Notes: generated from the letters alone by a model not told the origin. DNA of 64,000 nt from Azospirillum tabaci (GCF_014596085.1 NZ_JACCJY010000008.1:62001-126000); one strand, 5' to 3'; shown: positions 34,746-43,580, numbered from the stretch's first letter. Program-made: numbers and translations.

Positions 34746-35534
34746 TCAGCGCGCGGCCTGCGTGGCGGCGGCGTGGAACCAGCCCAGCCCGTCCTCCGTC
34801 CGGGCGCGGGGACGGTACTCGCAGCCGATGAAGCCGCGGTAGCCGGTGCCGGCCAGAACCTCGAACAGATAGGGATAATTGACTTCGCCGCGGTCGGGCT
34901 CCTGGCGGTCGGGGACACCGGCGATCTGCACATGGGCGGTGAAGTCGGCGTTGGCCCGGATGCGGGTGGCGAGGTCGCCCTCGCTGATCTGGCAATGGTA
35001 GAGATCGAGCTGGAGCTTCAGGTTCGACGCCCCCACGTCTCCGATCACCCGGCGGGCCAGCGCGGTTCCGTTCATCAGATAGCCGGGCATGTCGCGGTTG
35101 TTGATCGGCTCCACCAGCAGCGTCAACCCGGCCTCCGCACAGGCCGCCGCGGCATGGCGCAGATTGCCGGTGTAGGTCGCCAGCGCCGCGTCCCGTTCCA
35201 GTTCCTCCGGCGGGGTGCCGGCCATGCAGTGCAGCAGCCGGTTGCCCAGCACCTTGGCGTAGGCGATGGCCGTCGCCACGCCCTCGCGGAACTCCGCCTC
35301 GCGGCCCGGCAGGCTGGCGATGCCGCGCTCCCCCGCCGCCCAATCGCCGGGGGGCAGGTTGAACAGCGCCTGGGTCAGCCCATGGGCGTCCAGCGCCGCC
35401 TTGATCCGCTCCGCCGGAACGTCGTAGGGGAACAGGAATTCCACCGCGTCGAAGCCGGCCGCCGCCGCGGCACCGAACCGCTCCAGGAAGGGCCGCTCGG
35501 TGAACATCATGGACAGGTTGGCGGCGAACCTCAT
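34746..35534 (-). CDS. hyi: Hydroxypyruvate isomerase (TIM-barrel)
   Basis: 262 residues from ATG 35534. The Hyi/OtnI pattern is clear: RFAANLSMMFTERPFLERF at the start, AVEFLFPYDVP, ALFNLPPGDWAAGERG near 58-73, LLVEPINNRDMPGYLMN near 140-156 (metal ligand Glu), and LQLDLYHCQISEGDLA near 175-190, GFIGCEYRP near the end. It converts hydroxypyruvate and tartronate semialdehyde, or four-carbon analogues in OtnI. The pair with an AEC transporter suggests uptake and use of one small acid. Sugar-acid specificity cannot be read. Confidence 0.88.
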   Translation of the reverse strand: MRFAANLSMMFTERPFLERFGAAAAAGFDAVEFLFPYDVPAERIKAALDAHGLTQALFNLPPGDWAAGERGIASLPGREAEFREGVATAIAYAKVLGNRLLHCMAGTPPEELERDAALATYTGNLRHAAAACAEAGLTLLVEPINNRDMPGYLMNGTALARRVIGDVGASNLKLQLDLYHCQISEGDLATRIRANADFTAHVQIAGVPDRQEPDRGEVNYPYLFEVLAGTGYRGFIGCEYRPRARTEDGLGWFHAAATQAAR

Positions 35535-35748
35535 GGCGTCCGTCCCGTGGATTTCTTGGGCATGGTCCCCTCCCGCGTCGTCTGGGCCGCCGTGGCGGCT
35601 GGTTGTTCCGACAATGCAGCAGGCGGACGGTCCGGACAATCGCCGGCCCATGCCGCACACGCTTGGCAGGTGACCGCCCTTACCGGTTGCACGACATTGC
35701 GGGGGACACGCACAGTGCACGGCCCTTTGCCGAAGCCGGACCCGACGG

Positions 35749-36777
35749 ATGATGAAGCGACTCGCCTCCACCGCCCAGACCCTCCTTCTGGCCGCCCTGG
35801 GTGGCGGGCTGTTCGCCGTCGCCGGGCTTCCCGCGGCGTGGCTGATGGGGGCGATGACCGCGGTGGCCGGCGGGGCGCTCGGCGGGCTGACGCTGCGCCT
35901 GCCCTCCCCGCTCGGCACCGCCGCCTTCGTTCTGCTGGGCATCTCCATGGGCGCCGGGGTGACGCCCGACACGCTGCACCAGATGGCCTCCTGGCCGCTC
36001 AGCATGGCCCTGCTCGCCGGTTCGGTGATGGCCTGCCTGCACGCCTGCTCGGCGTGGCTGGAGCGGGTGCACCGCTGGGACCCGGCGACCGCGCGCTACG
36101 CCGCCGTTCCCGGCGCGCTGGGCGCGGTGCTGGTGCTGGCGGCGGAGAGCCGGGCCGACCTGCCGCGGGTGGCGCTGGCGCAAAGCCTGCGGCTGTTCGT
36201 CCTGGTCGCCGCCATGCCTTGGCTTCTGGAACTGGTGTCGTCCACGCCGGGCCTGCCGCCCCGCCCTGCCCTGTCCGACGCGGCGGGCGCCCTGCCCGAA
36301 CTGGCGTTGCTGGTCGGGGCCAGCGCCCTGGCCGGCCTGCTGTTCCAGAAGCTGCGCGTGCCCGGCGGCGTGCTGCTCGGCGCCATGCTGGGAAGCGCGC
36401 TGCTGCACGGCAGCGGCCTCGTGGACCACCGCTTGCCGAACTGGCTGCTCAACGCGGGCTTCGTGGTGACGGGGGCGCTGATCGGGTCGCGTTTCGCCGG
36501 GGTCACGCTGGCGTCCCTGCGGGCGGCGCTGCGCCCGTCGCTGGAGAGCGTGGCCCTGGCGCTCGCCCTGTCCTCGGCCTTCGCCTGGGCGGGAGCGTGG
36601 ATGCTCGGGCTTCCCTTCGGCCAGCTCTGGCTCGCCTACGCGCCGGGCGGGGTGGAGGCGATGACCATCGTGGCCTTCGTGCTCGGCCTCGACACCGCCT
36701 TCGTCGGCACGCACCACGTCGTGCGCTTCGCCGGGCTGGGCTTCCTGGCCCGTTGGTGGCAGCCCCGCCGCGGCTAA
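35749..36777 (+). CDS. AbrB-duplication family membrane protein
   Basis: 342 residues, about nine membrane segments arranged as two repeats (GGLFAVAGLPAAWLMGAMTAVAGGA and GASALAGLLFQKLRVPGGVLLGAMLGSAL). The motif P-A-A-W-L-M-G-A and R-V-P-G-G-V-L-L-G-A recur, as in the AbrB family membrane proteins once linked to ammonia monooxygenase. Transport activity is presumed, not shown. Divergent from the hyi operon over about 214 bases. A second ATG follows immediately at codon 2. Confidence 0.8.
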   Translation: MMKRLASTAQTLLLAALGGGLFAVAGLPAAWLMGAMTAVAGGALGGLTLRLPSPLGTAAFVLLGISMGAGVTPDTLHQMASWPLSMALLAGSVMACLHACSAWLERVHRWDPATARYAAVPGALGAVLVLAAESRADLPRVALAQSLRLFVLVAAMPWLLELVSSTPGLPPRPALSDAAGALPELALLVGASALAGLLFQKLRVPGGVLLGAMLGSALLHGSGLVDHRLPNWLLNAGFVVTGALIGSRFAGVTLASLRAALRPSLESVALALALSSAFAWAGAWMLGLPFGQLWLAYAPGGVEAMTIVAFVLGLDTAFVGTHHVVRFAGLGFLARWWQPRRG

Positions 36778-36785
36778 CCGACGCC

Positions 36786-37463
36786 TTACAGCCCGTCGAA
36801 GAGAAGCTGCGCCGGCGGTTCGGCTTTCCGCTTTTTCTTCTTTTCCTTGGGCGCCTTCTCCGCAGCCGGCTTGTCTTCTGCCGGCGCATCCTGGGCGTTC
36901 GGGTCCAGAGCCATCTCGACCCGCTCCAGAGGAGCCGGTTCGGGAATGGGCGTTTGCAAGGCCGCCTCGACCGGCTCAGGGGTGTGTGTCGGTTCTTCCG
37001 TAGCCGGAGCTTCGACAGGCGGCGCGTCCTCCGCCACGGCCTCTTGGACCGGCTCGACCGCCGATTCCTCGGCCGGCTTGGCCGCCTTTTTCTTCTTCGG
37101 GCGGGTTGGGCGCGGGTCGATGCCCACCCCGTCCTTGGCGCGGGCCTTGGCCTTGTCGCGGGCGACCGCCTCCGGCGCGTTGGGGTCGTCGTTCAGCCAC
37201 TTGCCGCGCTTGATGACCTCGTTCACGCGGCCCTGGTTGACGCTGAGCTGGAACGCGATTTCCTGCTGCGTCATGTCGGTGGTGCGGTGAAGCTCCAGGA
37301 TCTGCGCGGCGAGTTCGGGCGTCATTTTCTTGCCGACGACGCGCCGCGCCGGGCGGATCGACCGCTGGGCCTTGTCGCGCTCGCGCAGCTTGCCCAGGAT
37401 CTCCAGGGCCTCCGTGTTGCCCGCCGTCTTCAAGGCTTCTTCGAATTCCTTGAGCGTCGTCAC
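36786..37463 (-). CDS. HTH protein with long Lys/Pro/Glu-rich tail
   Basis: 225 residues from GTG 37463, which has an AGGAGG site at the right distance; the longer frame from 37577 is not favoured. An N-terminal helix (TLKEFEEALKTAGNTEALEILGKLRERD) is followed by an HTH (about 52-85, LAAQILELHRTTDMTQQEIAFQLSVNQGRVNEVIKRGKW). Residues 110-225 are low complexity, alternating KKKK clusters with acidic/proline stretches, and end in KKKKRKAEPPAQLLFDGL. The HTH suggests a DNA-binding adaptor; the tail resembles nucleoid-associated proteins. Target unknown. Confidence 0.75.
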   Translation of the reverse strand: MTTLKEFEEALKTAGNTEALEILGKLRERDKAQRSIRPARRVVGKKMTPELAAQILELHRTTDMTQQEIAFQLSVNQGRVNEVIKRGKWLNDDPNAPEAVARDKAKARAKDGVGIDPRPTRPKKKKAAKPAEESAVEPVQEAVAEDAPPVEAPATEEPTHTPEPVEAALQTPIPEPAPLERVEMALDPNAQDAPAEDKPAAEKAPKEKKKKRKAEPPAQLLFDGL

Positions 37464-37624
37464 CCGTTCCTCCTGCCGCCATCCACCCGCGGCGACGCCA
37501 TCGCATCGCCGGCCTACAAGACCGACTATACATGGAATCGCGCGGGCGGTTGAGAAGGCTCTTGTGAGGATATCCACAGAATGGCACGGCCGGGAGGAGA
37601 CGGCGATGCGACGCTATTAGACGT

Positions 37625-37981
37625 CTAATCGCCGGGATACTGCTTCTCCTTCAGGAAGCCCGCGAGGTGGGCGGCGTTGCGCGCGGCCATGGCGGAGGTG
37701 GAGACCACCTTTTGTCCGGACCGTGTCCAGACCCTGAAAATCGGTCTTCTGCCTAGCCTCCCCACCCGCACGCGGCGGCGCAGGTCCGGCCAGGCATCGC
37801 CCGGCCCCTCGTCCGAGGGGACGCCGGGCTTCACGTCATGGTCGGCGACGCGGACCGGCGCCCCCACCTCGACCCCATGGGCGGCAAGGTCCTTCTGAAG
37901 CAAGCCGATCGTCGCGTCGGTCGAGGATGGCTTTCCCGACCGCTTCAAGGTGCAGTTGAGTGCAAAGGCTTTGATCGGCAT
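37625..37981 (-). pseudogene. Internally deleted flavodoxin-fold NADPH-dependent oxidoreductase
   Basis: 118 residues. The first 68 read as the start of a flavodoxin-family reductase (KAFALNCTLKRSGKPSST, GVEVGAPVRVADHDVKPGVPSDEGPGDAWPDLR) and the last 25 as its end (STSAMAARNAAHLAGFLKEKQYPG). The middle of the family, about 80-90 residues holding the flavin-contact loops, is missing and replaced by an arginine-rich patch. Intact relatives have about 190-200 residues. The junction keeps a readable frame, but a working enzyme is unlikely. Confidence 0.65.
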
Positions 37982-38140
37982 GCCGTACTCCCGGTTCGTT
38001 TCGTATCGGCGGTGATCGGAGGCAACATCCCGCCCCGTGAAACGTTGCGGCTCTCACGACACGGCCACCGAATTGCCCCGGCACAGCCCATCCGCCATCG
38101 GATAGGATGCGGAGGACAGAACCACAATGGAGGAACAGCA

Positions 38141-38914
38141 ATGCCGATCATGACCGTCCGACCCCTGTGCCTTGCCGCGGCGCTGGCCGGGTCCCTGGCG
38201 CTGGCCGGATGCGCCGGAAACTCGACGGGGCTCGGGCTGAACCTCGTCTCGCAGGAGCAGCTCGTCGAACTCGGTCAGCAAGACTGGCAACGCCTGATCC
38301 AGTCGACTCCGGCCACCACCAACGCCAGCTATCAGCGCCGCGCCGAGCAGATCTCGGCCCGCCTGCTGCGCGCCGCCTCGCTCGACCCCGCGGGTTGGGA
38401 GGTGCGCGTGTTCCAGGGTAAGGAAGCCAACGCCTTCGCCCTGCCCGGCCAGAAGATCGGCGTCTATGAGGGGCTGTTCCAATACGCCAAGACCGACGCG
38501 CAGCTCGCCGCGGTCATCGGCCATGAGATCGCCCACAATCTGGAGGGCCACGCCGCCGAGCGGGTGAGCACCCAGATGGCCACCGACGCCGGCACCAGCA
38601 TCCTGGGGGCCGTCGCCGGGGCGAGCGGGGTCGGCGGCAGCGAGATGATCGCCGCGGCGCTGGGCACCGGCGCGCAATACGGCCTGCTGCTGCCCTACTC
38701 CCGCAACCAGGAGCTGGCAGCCGACCGCGCCGGGCTGCTGATGATGGCCCGCGCCGGCTACGACCCGCAGGCGGCCATCGAGCTGTGGCAGAACATGAAG
38801 CAGGCGGGGGCCGAGCAGCCCACCTTCATGTCCACCCACCCCGGCACGGCGGACCGCATCGCCGCCCTGCAAAAGCTGATGCCCGAAGCGAAGGCGGCCT
38901 ACAAGCCGGGCTGA
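38141..38914 (+). CDS. M48-family zinc metallopeptidase, lipoprotein
   Basis: 257 residues from ATG 38141 (GGAGG upstream). A lipoprotein signal ends in LAGC with Cys24. The zinc motif HEIAH is at 128-132, with the third ligand in NQELAADRAG near 188-196. A glycine-rich insertion (AGASGVGGSE) follows the zinc helix. Periplasmic M48 proteins such as LoiP/YcaL take part in envelope protein quality control. Single gene. Confidence 0.9.
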   Translation: MPIMTVRPLCLAAALAGSLALAGCAGNSTGLGLNLVSQEQLVELGQQDWQRLIQSTPATTNASYQRRAEQISARLLRAASLDPAGWEVRVFQGKEANAFALPGQKIGVYEGLFQYAKTDAQLAAVIGHEIAHNLEGHAAERVSTQMATDAGTSILGAVAGASGVGGSEMIAAALGTGAQYGLLLPYSRNQELAADRAGLLMMARAGYDPQAAIELWQNMKQAGAEQPTFMSTHPGTADRIAALQKLMPEAKAAYKPG

Positions 38915-38966
38915 CCGCAGAGGCGGGCGGTGCCGTGGTCGCACCGCCCGCCGGGCGCTTTCCCGT

Positions 38967-38980
38967 GAGAAAATTTTCTC
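38967..38980. promoter_or_regulatory. Candidate parS palindrome, left copy
   Basis: GAGAAAATTTTCTC is a 14-bp perfect palindrome 104 bases before parA. The same 14 bases form the centre of the large palindrome at 40998-41039 after parB. Two identical copies flanking a partition operon are what a ParB-binding centromere would look like. The chromosomal parS sequence TGTTTCACGTGAAACA was not seen here. Confidence 0.6.
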
Positions 38981-38983
38981 GCC

Positions 38984-39022
38984 GAATGTTGACTCCTCTC
39001 CCCTGCCCCGGAGTCAACATTC
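38984..39022. promoter_or_regulatory. 13-13-13 inverted repeat, likely parA operator
   Basis: GAATGTTGACTCC (38984-38996) and GGAGTCAACATTC (39010-39022) are perfect arms around a 13-base pyrimidine spacer. It includes TTGACT, a possible -35 element. ParA has an N-terminal HTH, so autorepression at this site is likely. Confidence 0.65.
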
Positions 39023-39084
39023 CGGCTTGACCGGGCTTTGGCGCCGCGCAAAAGTGGCCTCGGGGCAAGGCAGGGGAATGAACC

Positions 39085-40119
39085 ATGCGCGGCGAGGACA
39101 TCAAGGCGTTCCGGGAAGGCCGGACGCTGAACCAGCCGGATTTTGCGGCTTGGCTGAACGAGAAGCTCGGCCGGAAATACGACAAGGCGAAGATCTCGCG
39201 CTGGGAGAACGGCAGCGAGAAGATCCCGGCCCCGGTCATTTCCCTGCTGTTGCAGGAGAAGATCGGAACGGTGACTCATCACGGCCCGGCGCTGATCTGT
39301 GCGGCGGCCAACCGCAAGGGGGGCGTGGGCAAGACCGCCTTCACCGTCAACACCGCCACCCTGCTCGCCCGGCACTTCAAGGTCCTGCTGATCGACGCGG
39401 ACCCGCAGGCCAACGCCACCATCCATCTCGGCATCAACTCCATCGAGCGTGAACGCGAGGAGAAGACCCTCTATTACGCGCTGAAGGCGTCCGTGGAGGC
39501 GCTGAAATCGCGGGGGAAAGGTTTCGACCTCAGCGACTACATCGTCACCACCGACAGCGGGCTGGACGTGATCCCCAGCGGCATGCGGTTGGGCGACGCG
39601 GAGGCCGAACTGCAAAGCCAGTCCTCGGGGGATTGTGCGCTTCGTGAGTGCCTGGATGGCGGGGCGCGGCAGAGCTACGATTTCATCTTCGTGGACACCC
39701 CGCCGCATTTCGGCATGCTGGCGCGCAACGCGCTGACCGCCGCCAACACCGTCGCCATTCCCTGCCAGACCGAGATGCTGAGCGTCGCGGGCGTGGAGTT
39801 CCTGCTGGAGAACCTGGACATGATCCGCCGCCGGGCCAACCCGGGGGTCAGCGTTCTCGGCATCCTGCCGACGATGTTCAACGCGCGGCTGACCCAGGAC
39901 CAGGCGTCGCTCGACGACATCCGCAACCTGTTCGGCGCCAAGCTGCGCGTCTTCGGCCCGATCCCGCGGGCGACCGTCTACGCCCAGGCGGTGGCCGCCG
40001 GGCGCGCCGCGCTGGAGGCGGTGCCGGACGCGCCGGGCTACGAGGTTTATCAGGCCGTCGCCGACGCGCTGATCCAGGAACGTGCCCGCATGCCGGAGGT
40101 GATGGCCCATGTCGCGTAA
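39085..40119 (+). CDS. parA: ParA partition ATPase with N-terminal HTH
   Basis: 344 residues. Residues 1-60 form an XRE-like HTH (LNQPDFAAWLNEKLGRKYDKAKISRWENGSEKI). The deviant Walker A is KGGVGKT at 78-84, the A-prime/Walker region LLIDADPQANAT near 100 and Walker B FIFVDTPPHF near 200. This type Ia ParA moves replicon copies with ParB and can also repress its own promoter through the HTH. It overlaps parB by 11 bases. Chromosomal ParA lacks the HTH, so this belongs to a plasmid or chromid system. Confidence 0.93.
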   Translation: MRGEDIKAFREGRTLNQPDFAAWLNEKLGRKYDKAKISRWENGSEKIPAPVISLLLQEKIGTVTHHGPALICAAANRKGGVGKTAFTVNTATLLARHFKVLLIDADPQANATIHLGINSIEREREEKTLYYALKASVEALKSRGKGFDLSDYIVTTDSGLDVIPSGMRLGDAEAELQSQSSGDCALRECLDGGARQSYDFIFVDTPPHFGMLARNALTAANTVAIPCQTEMLSVAGVEFLLENLDMIRRRANPGVSVLGILPTMFNARLTQDQASLDDIRNLFGAKLRVFGPIPRATVYAQAVAAGRAALEAVPDAPGYEVYQAVADALIQERARMPEVMAHVA

Positions 40120-40993
40120 ACTGGCCCGGACGAACACCGGCGTGCTGACCACCGCAGCAGCGGAACGTCAGGCCCGCGAGGACGGGCAGGGCTTCAGCCG
40201 CCGCGGTCCGGTCGTCGTGGAGATCGACGTCGGCCGCATCGTCACCAACCCCGACCAACCCCGCCGCCATTTCGACGAGGCGGACATGGAGGCGCTGAAG
40301 TCCTCCATTGCGCAGCATGGGCTGGCCCAGCCGGTCGGTGTGCAGCAGTTGGGCGACGGACGGTTCCAGCTCGTCTTCGGGGAGCGGCGCTTCCGCGCCG
40401 TGCGGGCGCTCGGCCATCCGACCATCTACGCCGTGACCGTCACCGGCGCGTCGGACGAGCTGGCGCTGATCGAGAACGTCGTCCGCGCCGATCTGTCCCC
40501 CTTCGAAGAGGGCGACGCCTACGCCCGGCTGATGGAGCGTCACGGCTATCGGCAGGAGGATGTCGGCCGGATCGTCGGCAAGGACCGGGTGGACATTTCC
40601 CGCGCGCTCCTCATCAGCCGACTGCCGCAGCGCATCCGCGACGAGTATCCGCTGCATCGCCCAGCGCGCTATCGGCTGGTGGAGATCGCCCGGCTGAAAG
40701 GGGAGGGCGAACAGCTGCGCGGCTGGGACGCGCTGGTCAAGGAGATGACCCGGCGGTCCGCCGACGAGGAGGCCCCGGCGCCCGCAGCGGCAAAGCCCCG
40801 CAGCACCGCGGTTCCGACCGGCAGCGCCCTGCCGAAGCCGTTGGCGAAGGCGGTGTTCGGGGCGCGCCAGACCGTCGCCAGCGTTCGTGAACAGGGCTTG
40901 GCCCTGGCGGACATCGACCGGGAGACGCTCCGCGCGATCCGTGACGACATCGACGCGATCCTGAACTCCGGGAAGGGCAGGGGAGGGGAGTGA
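40109..40993 (+). CDS. parB: ParB partition protein
   Basis: 294 residues. The ParB/Spo0J nuclease-like N-domain (IDVGRIVTNPDQPRRHFDEADMEALKSSIAQHGLAQPVGVQQ) contains the CTP-binding box region GERRFRAVRALG near 92-103 and ALIENVVRADLSPFEEG near 120-136. An HTH (about 138-175, RQEDVGRIVGKDRVDISRALLIS) reads parS. The C-terminal part is Ala/Pro-rich then helical for dimerisation. Its stop codon lies only a few bases before the large palindrome at 40998. Confidence 0.93.
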   Translation: MSRKLARTNTGVLTTAAAERQAREDGQGFSRRGPVVVEIDVGRIVTNPDQPRRHFDEADMEALKSSIAQHGLAQPVGVQQLGDGRFQLVFGERRFRAVRALGHPTIYAVTVTGASDELALIENVVRADLSPFEEGDAYARLMERHGYRQEDVGRIVGKDRVDISRALLISRLPQRIRDEYPLHRPARYRLVEIARLKGEGEQLRGWDALVKEMTRRSADEEAPAPAAAKPRSTAVPTGSALPKPLAKAVFGARQTVASVREQGLALADIDRETLRAIRDDIDAILNSGKGRGGE

Positions 40994-40997
40994 GAGA

Positions 40998-41039
40998 AGC
41001 CACGGCTCCGCGAGAAAATTTTCTCGCGGAGCCGTGGCT
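40998..41039. promoter_or_regulatory. 42-bp perfect palindrome after parB, candidate parS / bidirectional terminator
   Basis: Both halves of 21 bases match without error; the centre is GAGAAAATTTTCTC, identical to the site at 38967-38980. It lies between the convergent parB and HPP genes. The RNA form would be a 21-bp stem with an internal A/T core, so it may act as a terminator as well as a ParB site. Confidence 0.65.
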
Positions 41040-41050
41040 GCTGTTGCGGT

Positions 41051-42235
41051 TCAGCGGCTTGCCGATGCCAACAGCCCGTCTGGACTCCGGACACTGTCCA
41101 GCGATTGCAAAAGATTCGTGCGGGCCATCACCAGCAGCAGGTCCGTCTGGGTCACCACCCCCAGCAGCCCACCGCTCCCATCCACGATGGCGACCTCGTG
41201 CGTGCCCCCGTCCGACAGCGGGCCGAGCAGGCGGAAGGCCGGGGTTTCCGGGCCGGCGGTCACCGGCGGGGCCATCACCGCGGCCACCGTCGCGGCATCC
41301 CCGACCAGATGCTGGTGCCCGACCAGCCCGACCACCATGTTGTGCCGGTCCACCACCGGGAGGGTGCGGAAGGCGTGCTCGATCAGGCAGGCACGGGCCA
41401 CCTCCGGATGGGCTTCCGCGCTCACCGTCACGACATCGCGGGCCATGATGTCGCCGCAGGTGATCCCGCTGTGCATCCGCTCCATAGCGTGAAGCTCGGC
41501 CTTCTCCAAAAGGGCGCTCAGGTCGTCGCGGTTGACGTCCAACGCCTCCCCCAGCTCGCGGATCGCCTCGTCCAGGTCATCGGCGGTCACGCCGGCACGC
41601 ATACGGGCTGGCGGGTCGGCGGTGCCGTGGGTGTTGGCCGGCTTGGGCGGCGCCCGGTGCGGGTAGGAATGGCCGGAGAAGCGGTGGAACGTCCACCCCG
41701 CCAGCACCAGAAGGATGGAATTCACGGCCACCGGATAGAGCACGAACTGCATCCCCGACGCCGCGACCGCCGGCCCGCCGATCACCGCGGTCAGCGCGGC
41801 GGCACCGCCCGGCGGATGCAGACAGCGCGTCATCGACATGGTCGCGATGGCCAGCGCCACCGCCACGCCGCCGGCCAGCATTGGGTCGGGGATCAGCGCC
41901 GCGACCATCACCCCGACCAGCGCCGACAGGGTGTTGCCGCCGATGATCGACCAGGGCTGGGCCAGCGGGCTTGCCGGCACCGCGAACAGCAGGACCGCCG
42001 ACGCCCCCATGGGCGCCACCAAAGCCGGCGCGCTGGTGATGTGGGTCAGCAGGTTGTGGCACAGCAGGCCCGTCGCGGCGAGGCCGAGCATGGCGCCGCA
42101 GCAGGCGATCAGCCGGTCCTTCAGGTTGGCGCCGGGCAGGATGGGCCTGAACAGGGCAAGGCGGCGACGGTTTTCGCGTTTCTTCAGCAGAATGATTTTC
42201 CAGCGGCGCAGCAGGAGCCGTATCTCGCGGTGCAT
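41051..42235 (-). CDS. HPP-family membrane protein with CBS pair
   Basis: 394 residues. After a basic N-terminus come four or five membrane segments of the HPP domain (about 35-185) with PMGASAVLLFAVPASPLAQPWSIIGGN and the namesake CLHPPGGAAALTA. A linker leads to two CBS domains (about 275-330 and 335-390; CGDIMARDVVTVSAEA, HAFRTLPVVDRHNMVVGLV). HPP proteins are linked to nitrite uptake in cyanobacteria and chloroplasts; CBS domains bind adenine nucleotides. Transport substrate here is unproven. Confidence 0.88.
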   Translation of the reverse strand: MHREIRLLLRRWKIILLKKRENRRRLALFRPILPGANLKDRLIACCGAMLGLAATGLLCHNLLTHITSAPALVAPMGASAVLLFAVPASPLAQPWSIIGGNTLSALVGVMVAALIPDPMLAGGVAVALAIATMSMTRCLHPPGGAAALTAVIGGPAVAASGMQFVLYPVAVNSILLVLAGWTFHRFSGHSYPHRAPPKPANTHGTADPPARMRAGVTADDLDEAIRELGEALDVNRDDLSALLEKAELHAMERMHSGITCGDIMARDVVTVSAEAHPEVARACLIEHAFRTLPVVDRHNMVVGLVGHQHLVGDAATVAAVMAPPVTAGPETPAFRLLGPLSDGGTHEVAIVDGSGGLLGVVTQTDLLLVMARTNLLQSLDSVRSPDGLLASASR

Positions 42236-42324
42236 TCGGCCCGGTCCCTCCCAAGGTTTCGGCGTGCGGCGGCAGGATAGAACCTCAAGCTAAGTTGAGG
42301 TCAAACGGAAAGTGCCGGACCGCC

Positions 42325-43464
42325 TCACCGTTTCCGCGCGGTGTTGCCGCCATCGGACAGGAAGCCGGGAGCGGGCGCCTTGATCGGGGGCAAGGGGGTG
42401 ATTCCGTCCAGCGCCTCCTTCAGCCCCAGAACGCGCTCGATCGACGCCGTCCACTGGGCGACGGTCGCCAGATTGTCGATGGGCCAGGACAGCGCCGCGA
42501 CGGCCTGCTGGAAGGCCTGCGCGGTCTGCATCATCACCCCCAGCGTGATGGCTCCCGCGGCGTAGCGGGGCGCCACCACCAGGATGGGAAAGACCGCGGA
42601 CAGCACCGAATAGGACGCGCCGAAGGCCATCACGCGGACCAGCGCGCCGGTCTGCCGGTCCCAGCCGCGGCGCACCCCGCCGAACAGCAGGGCCATGCGG
42701 CCGCGCTCTACAGCCTCGGCGCGCTGCCGGGCGATGACCGGGGCGTTCTCGCGAACCCGCGCCAGCCCGAAGCGGAAATCGGCCTCCAGCCCCTGCCTGC
42801 GCTTCGCCGCGCGGACCAGCGGCCGGGCGACGGCGATGGCCGCGGCGGTCCCGGCGGCGGCAAAGGCCAGGGCGAGGAGGAGCAGATGGCCGGGCACCGG
42901 TACGCTCACACCCCCGAGAGTGACAGGCACCACGCCGGAAAGCTGCCACAGGATGCTGGCGAAACTGACCAGAAGCAGCAGGCAATAGGTCAGCGAATGA
43001 CCCAGATCGATGGCGAGTTCGGTGACGACACGAGCGTCCTCGGCGATGCGCCCGTCCGGGTTGTCGTGGTCCCCGGGATGGGAGGGGAGGGCCAGTTCCC
43101 GTCCGTCCGACACCCACGCGCCGACCAGCCGCCGGGTCAGCCACGCCCGCCAGCCGAACTGGAGGCGCCGCTTCACCCACAGATGCGCCACAGTAACGGC
43201 GATGTTGTACAGCAGGATGCCGCCGGCCGCCGCGGCCAGAACGGGCAGGCGGTCCATCGCCCGCTGCTCCAGCGCGTCGAACAGGCGCTGGCTCCACAGG
43301 TTCATCATCACCGGAACGGACACCTGCGCCACCGTCAGAACCAGCAGGGCCGCTGCCAGCAGCCGCACCGACCAGCGGTCCTGTCCCGACCAGTAGCCCC
43401 CGGCCAGCCCGGCAAAGCGCCGTGCGAAACCGGAGGCCGTCTTTGGAGAAATCCTTTTCGCCAT
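42325..43464 (-). CDS. ABC-type membrane half (YddA/SbmA type) lacking its ATPase domain
   Basis: 379 residues. Membrane segments (about 35-55, 70-95, 140-160, 180-205, 275-300) and the family signature DNPDGRIAEDARVVTE near 133-148 place it with the YddA/ABCD-like exporters, related to SbmA/BacA. It ends just after the coupling-helix region (ATVAQWTASIERVLGLKEAL), where YddA continues with about 200 residues of ATP-binding cassette; none is present here or before the HPP gene. Either a proton-driven SbmA-like form or a truncated gene. SbmA-type proteins import peptides. Confidence 0.72.
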   Translation of the reverse strand: MAKRISPKTASGFARRFAGLAGGYWSGQDRWSVRLLAAALLVLTVAQVSVPVMMNLWSQRLFDALEQRAMDRLPVLAAAAGGILLYNIAVTVAHLWVKRRLQFGWRAWLTRRLVGAWVSDGRELALPSHPGDHDNPDGRIAEDARVVTELAIDLGHSLTYCLLLLVSFASILWQLSGVVPVTLGGVSVPVPGHLLLLALAFAAAGTAAAIAVARPLVRAAKRRQGLEADFRFGLARVRENAPVIARQRAEAVERGRMALLFGGVRRGWDRQTGALVRVMAFGASYSVLSAVFPILVVAPRYAAGAITLGVMMQTAQAFQQAVAALSWPIDNLATVAQWTASIERVLGLKEALDGITPLPPIKAPAPGFLSDGGNTARKR

Positions 43465-43580
43465 GGCCGTCCATCCCGGCCGCCCAACCGAGACGCCCGA
43501 CGTTCAGGCGCCCCGATTCAGCCTACCACCCATCCGGCGAATGGAAGCCGGAACAAGCGGCGATCCCTCCTCTTGCCGGA

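Noticed and set aside
37572..37580. ATATCCACA resembling a DnaA box near 37.57 kb
   Set aside because: A single site with a mismatch and no cluster of further boxes or A/T-rich unwinding region, so no origin is called.
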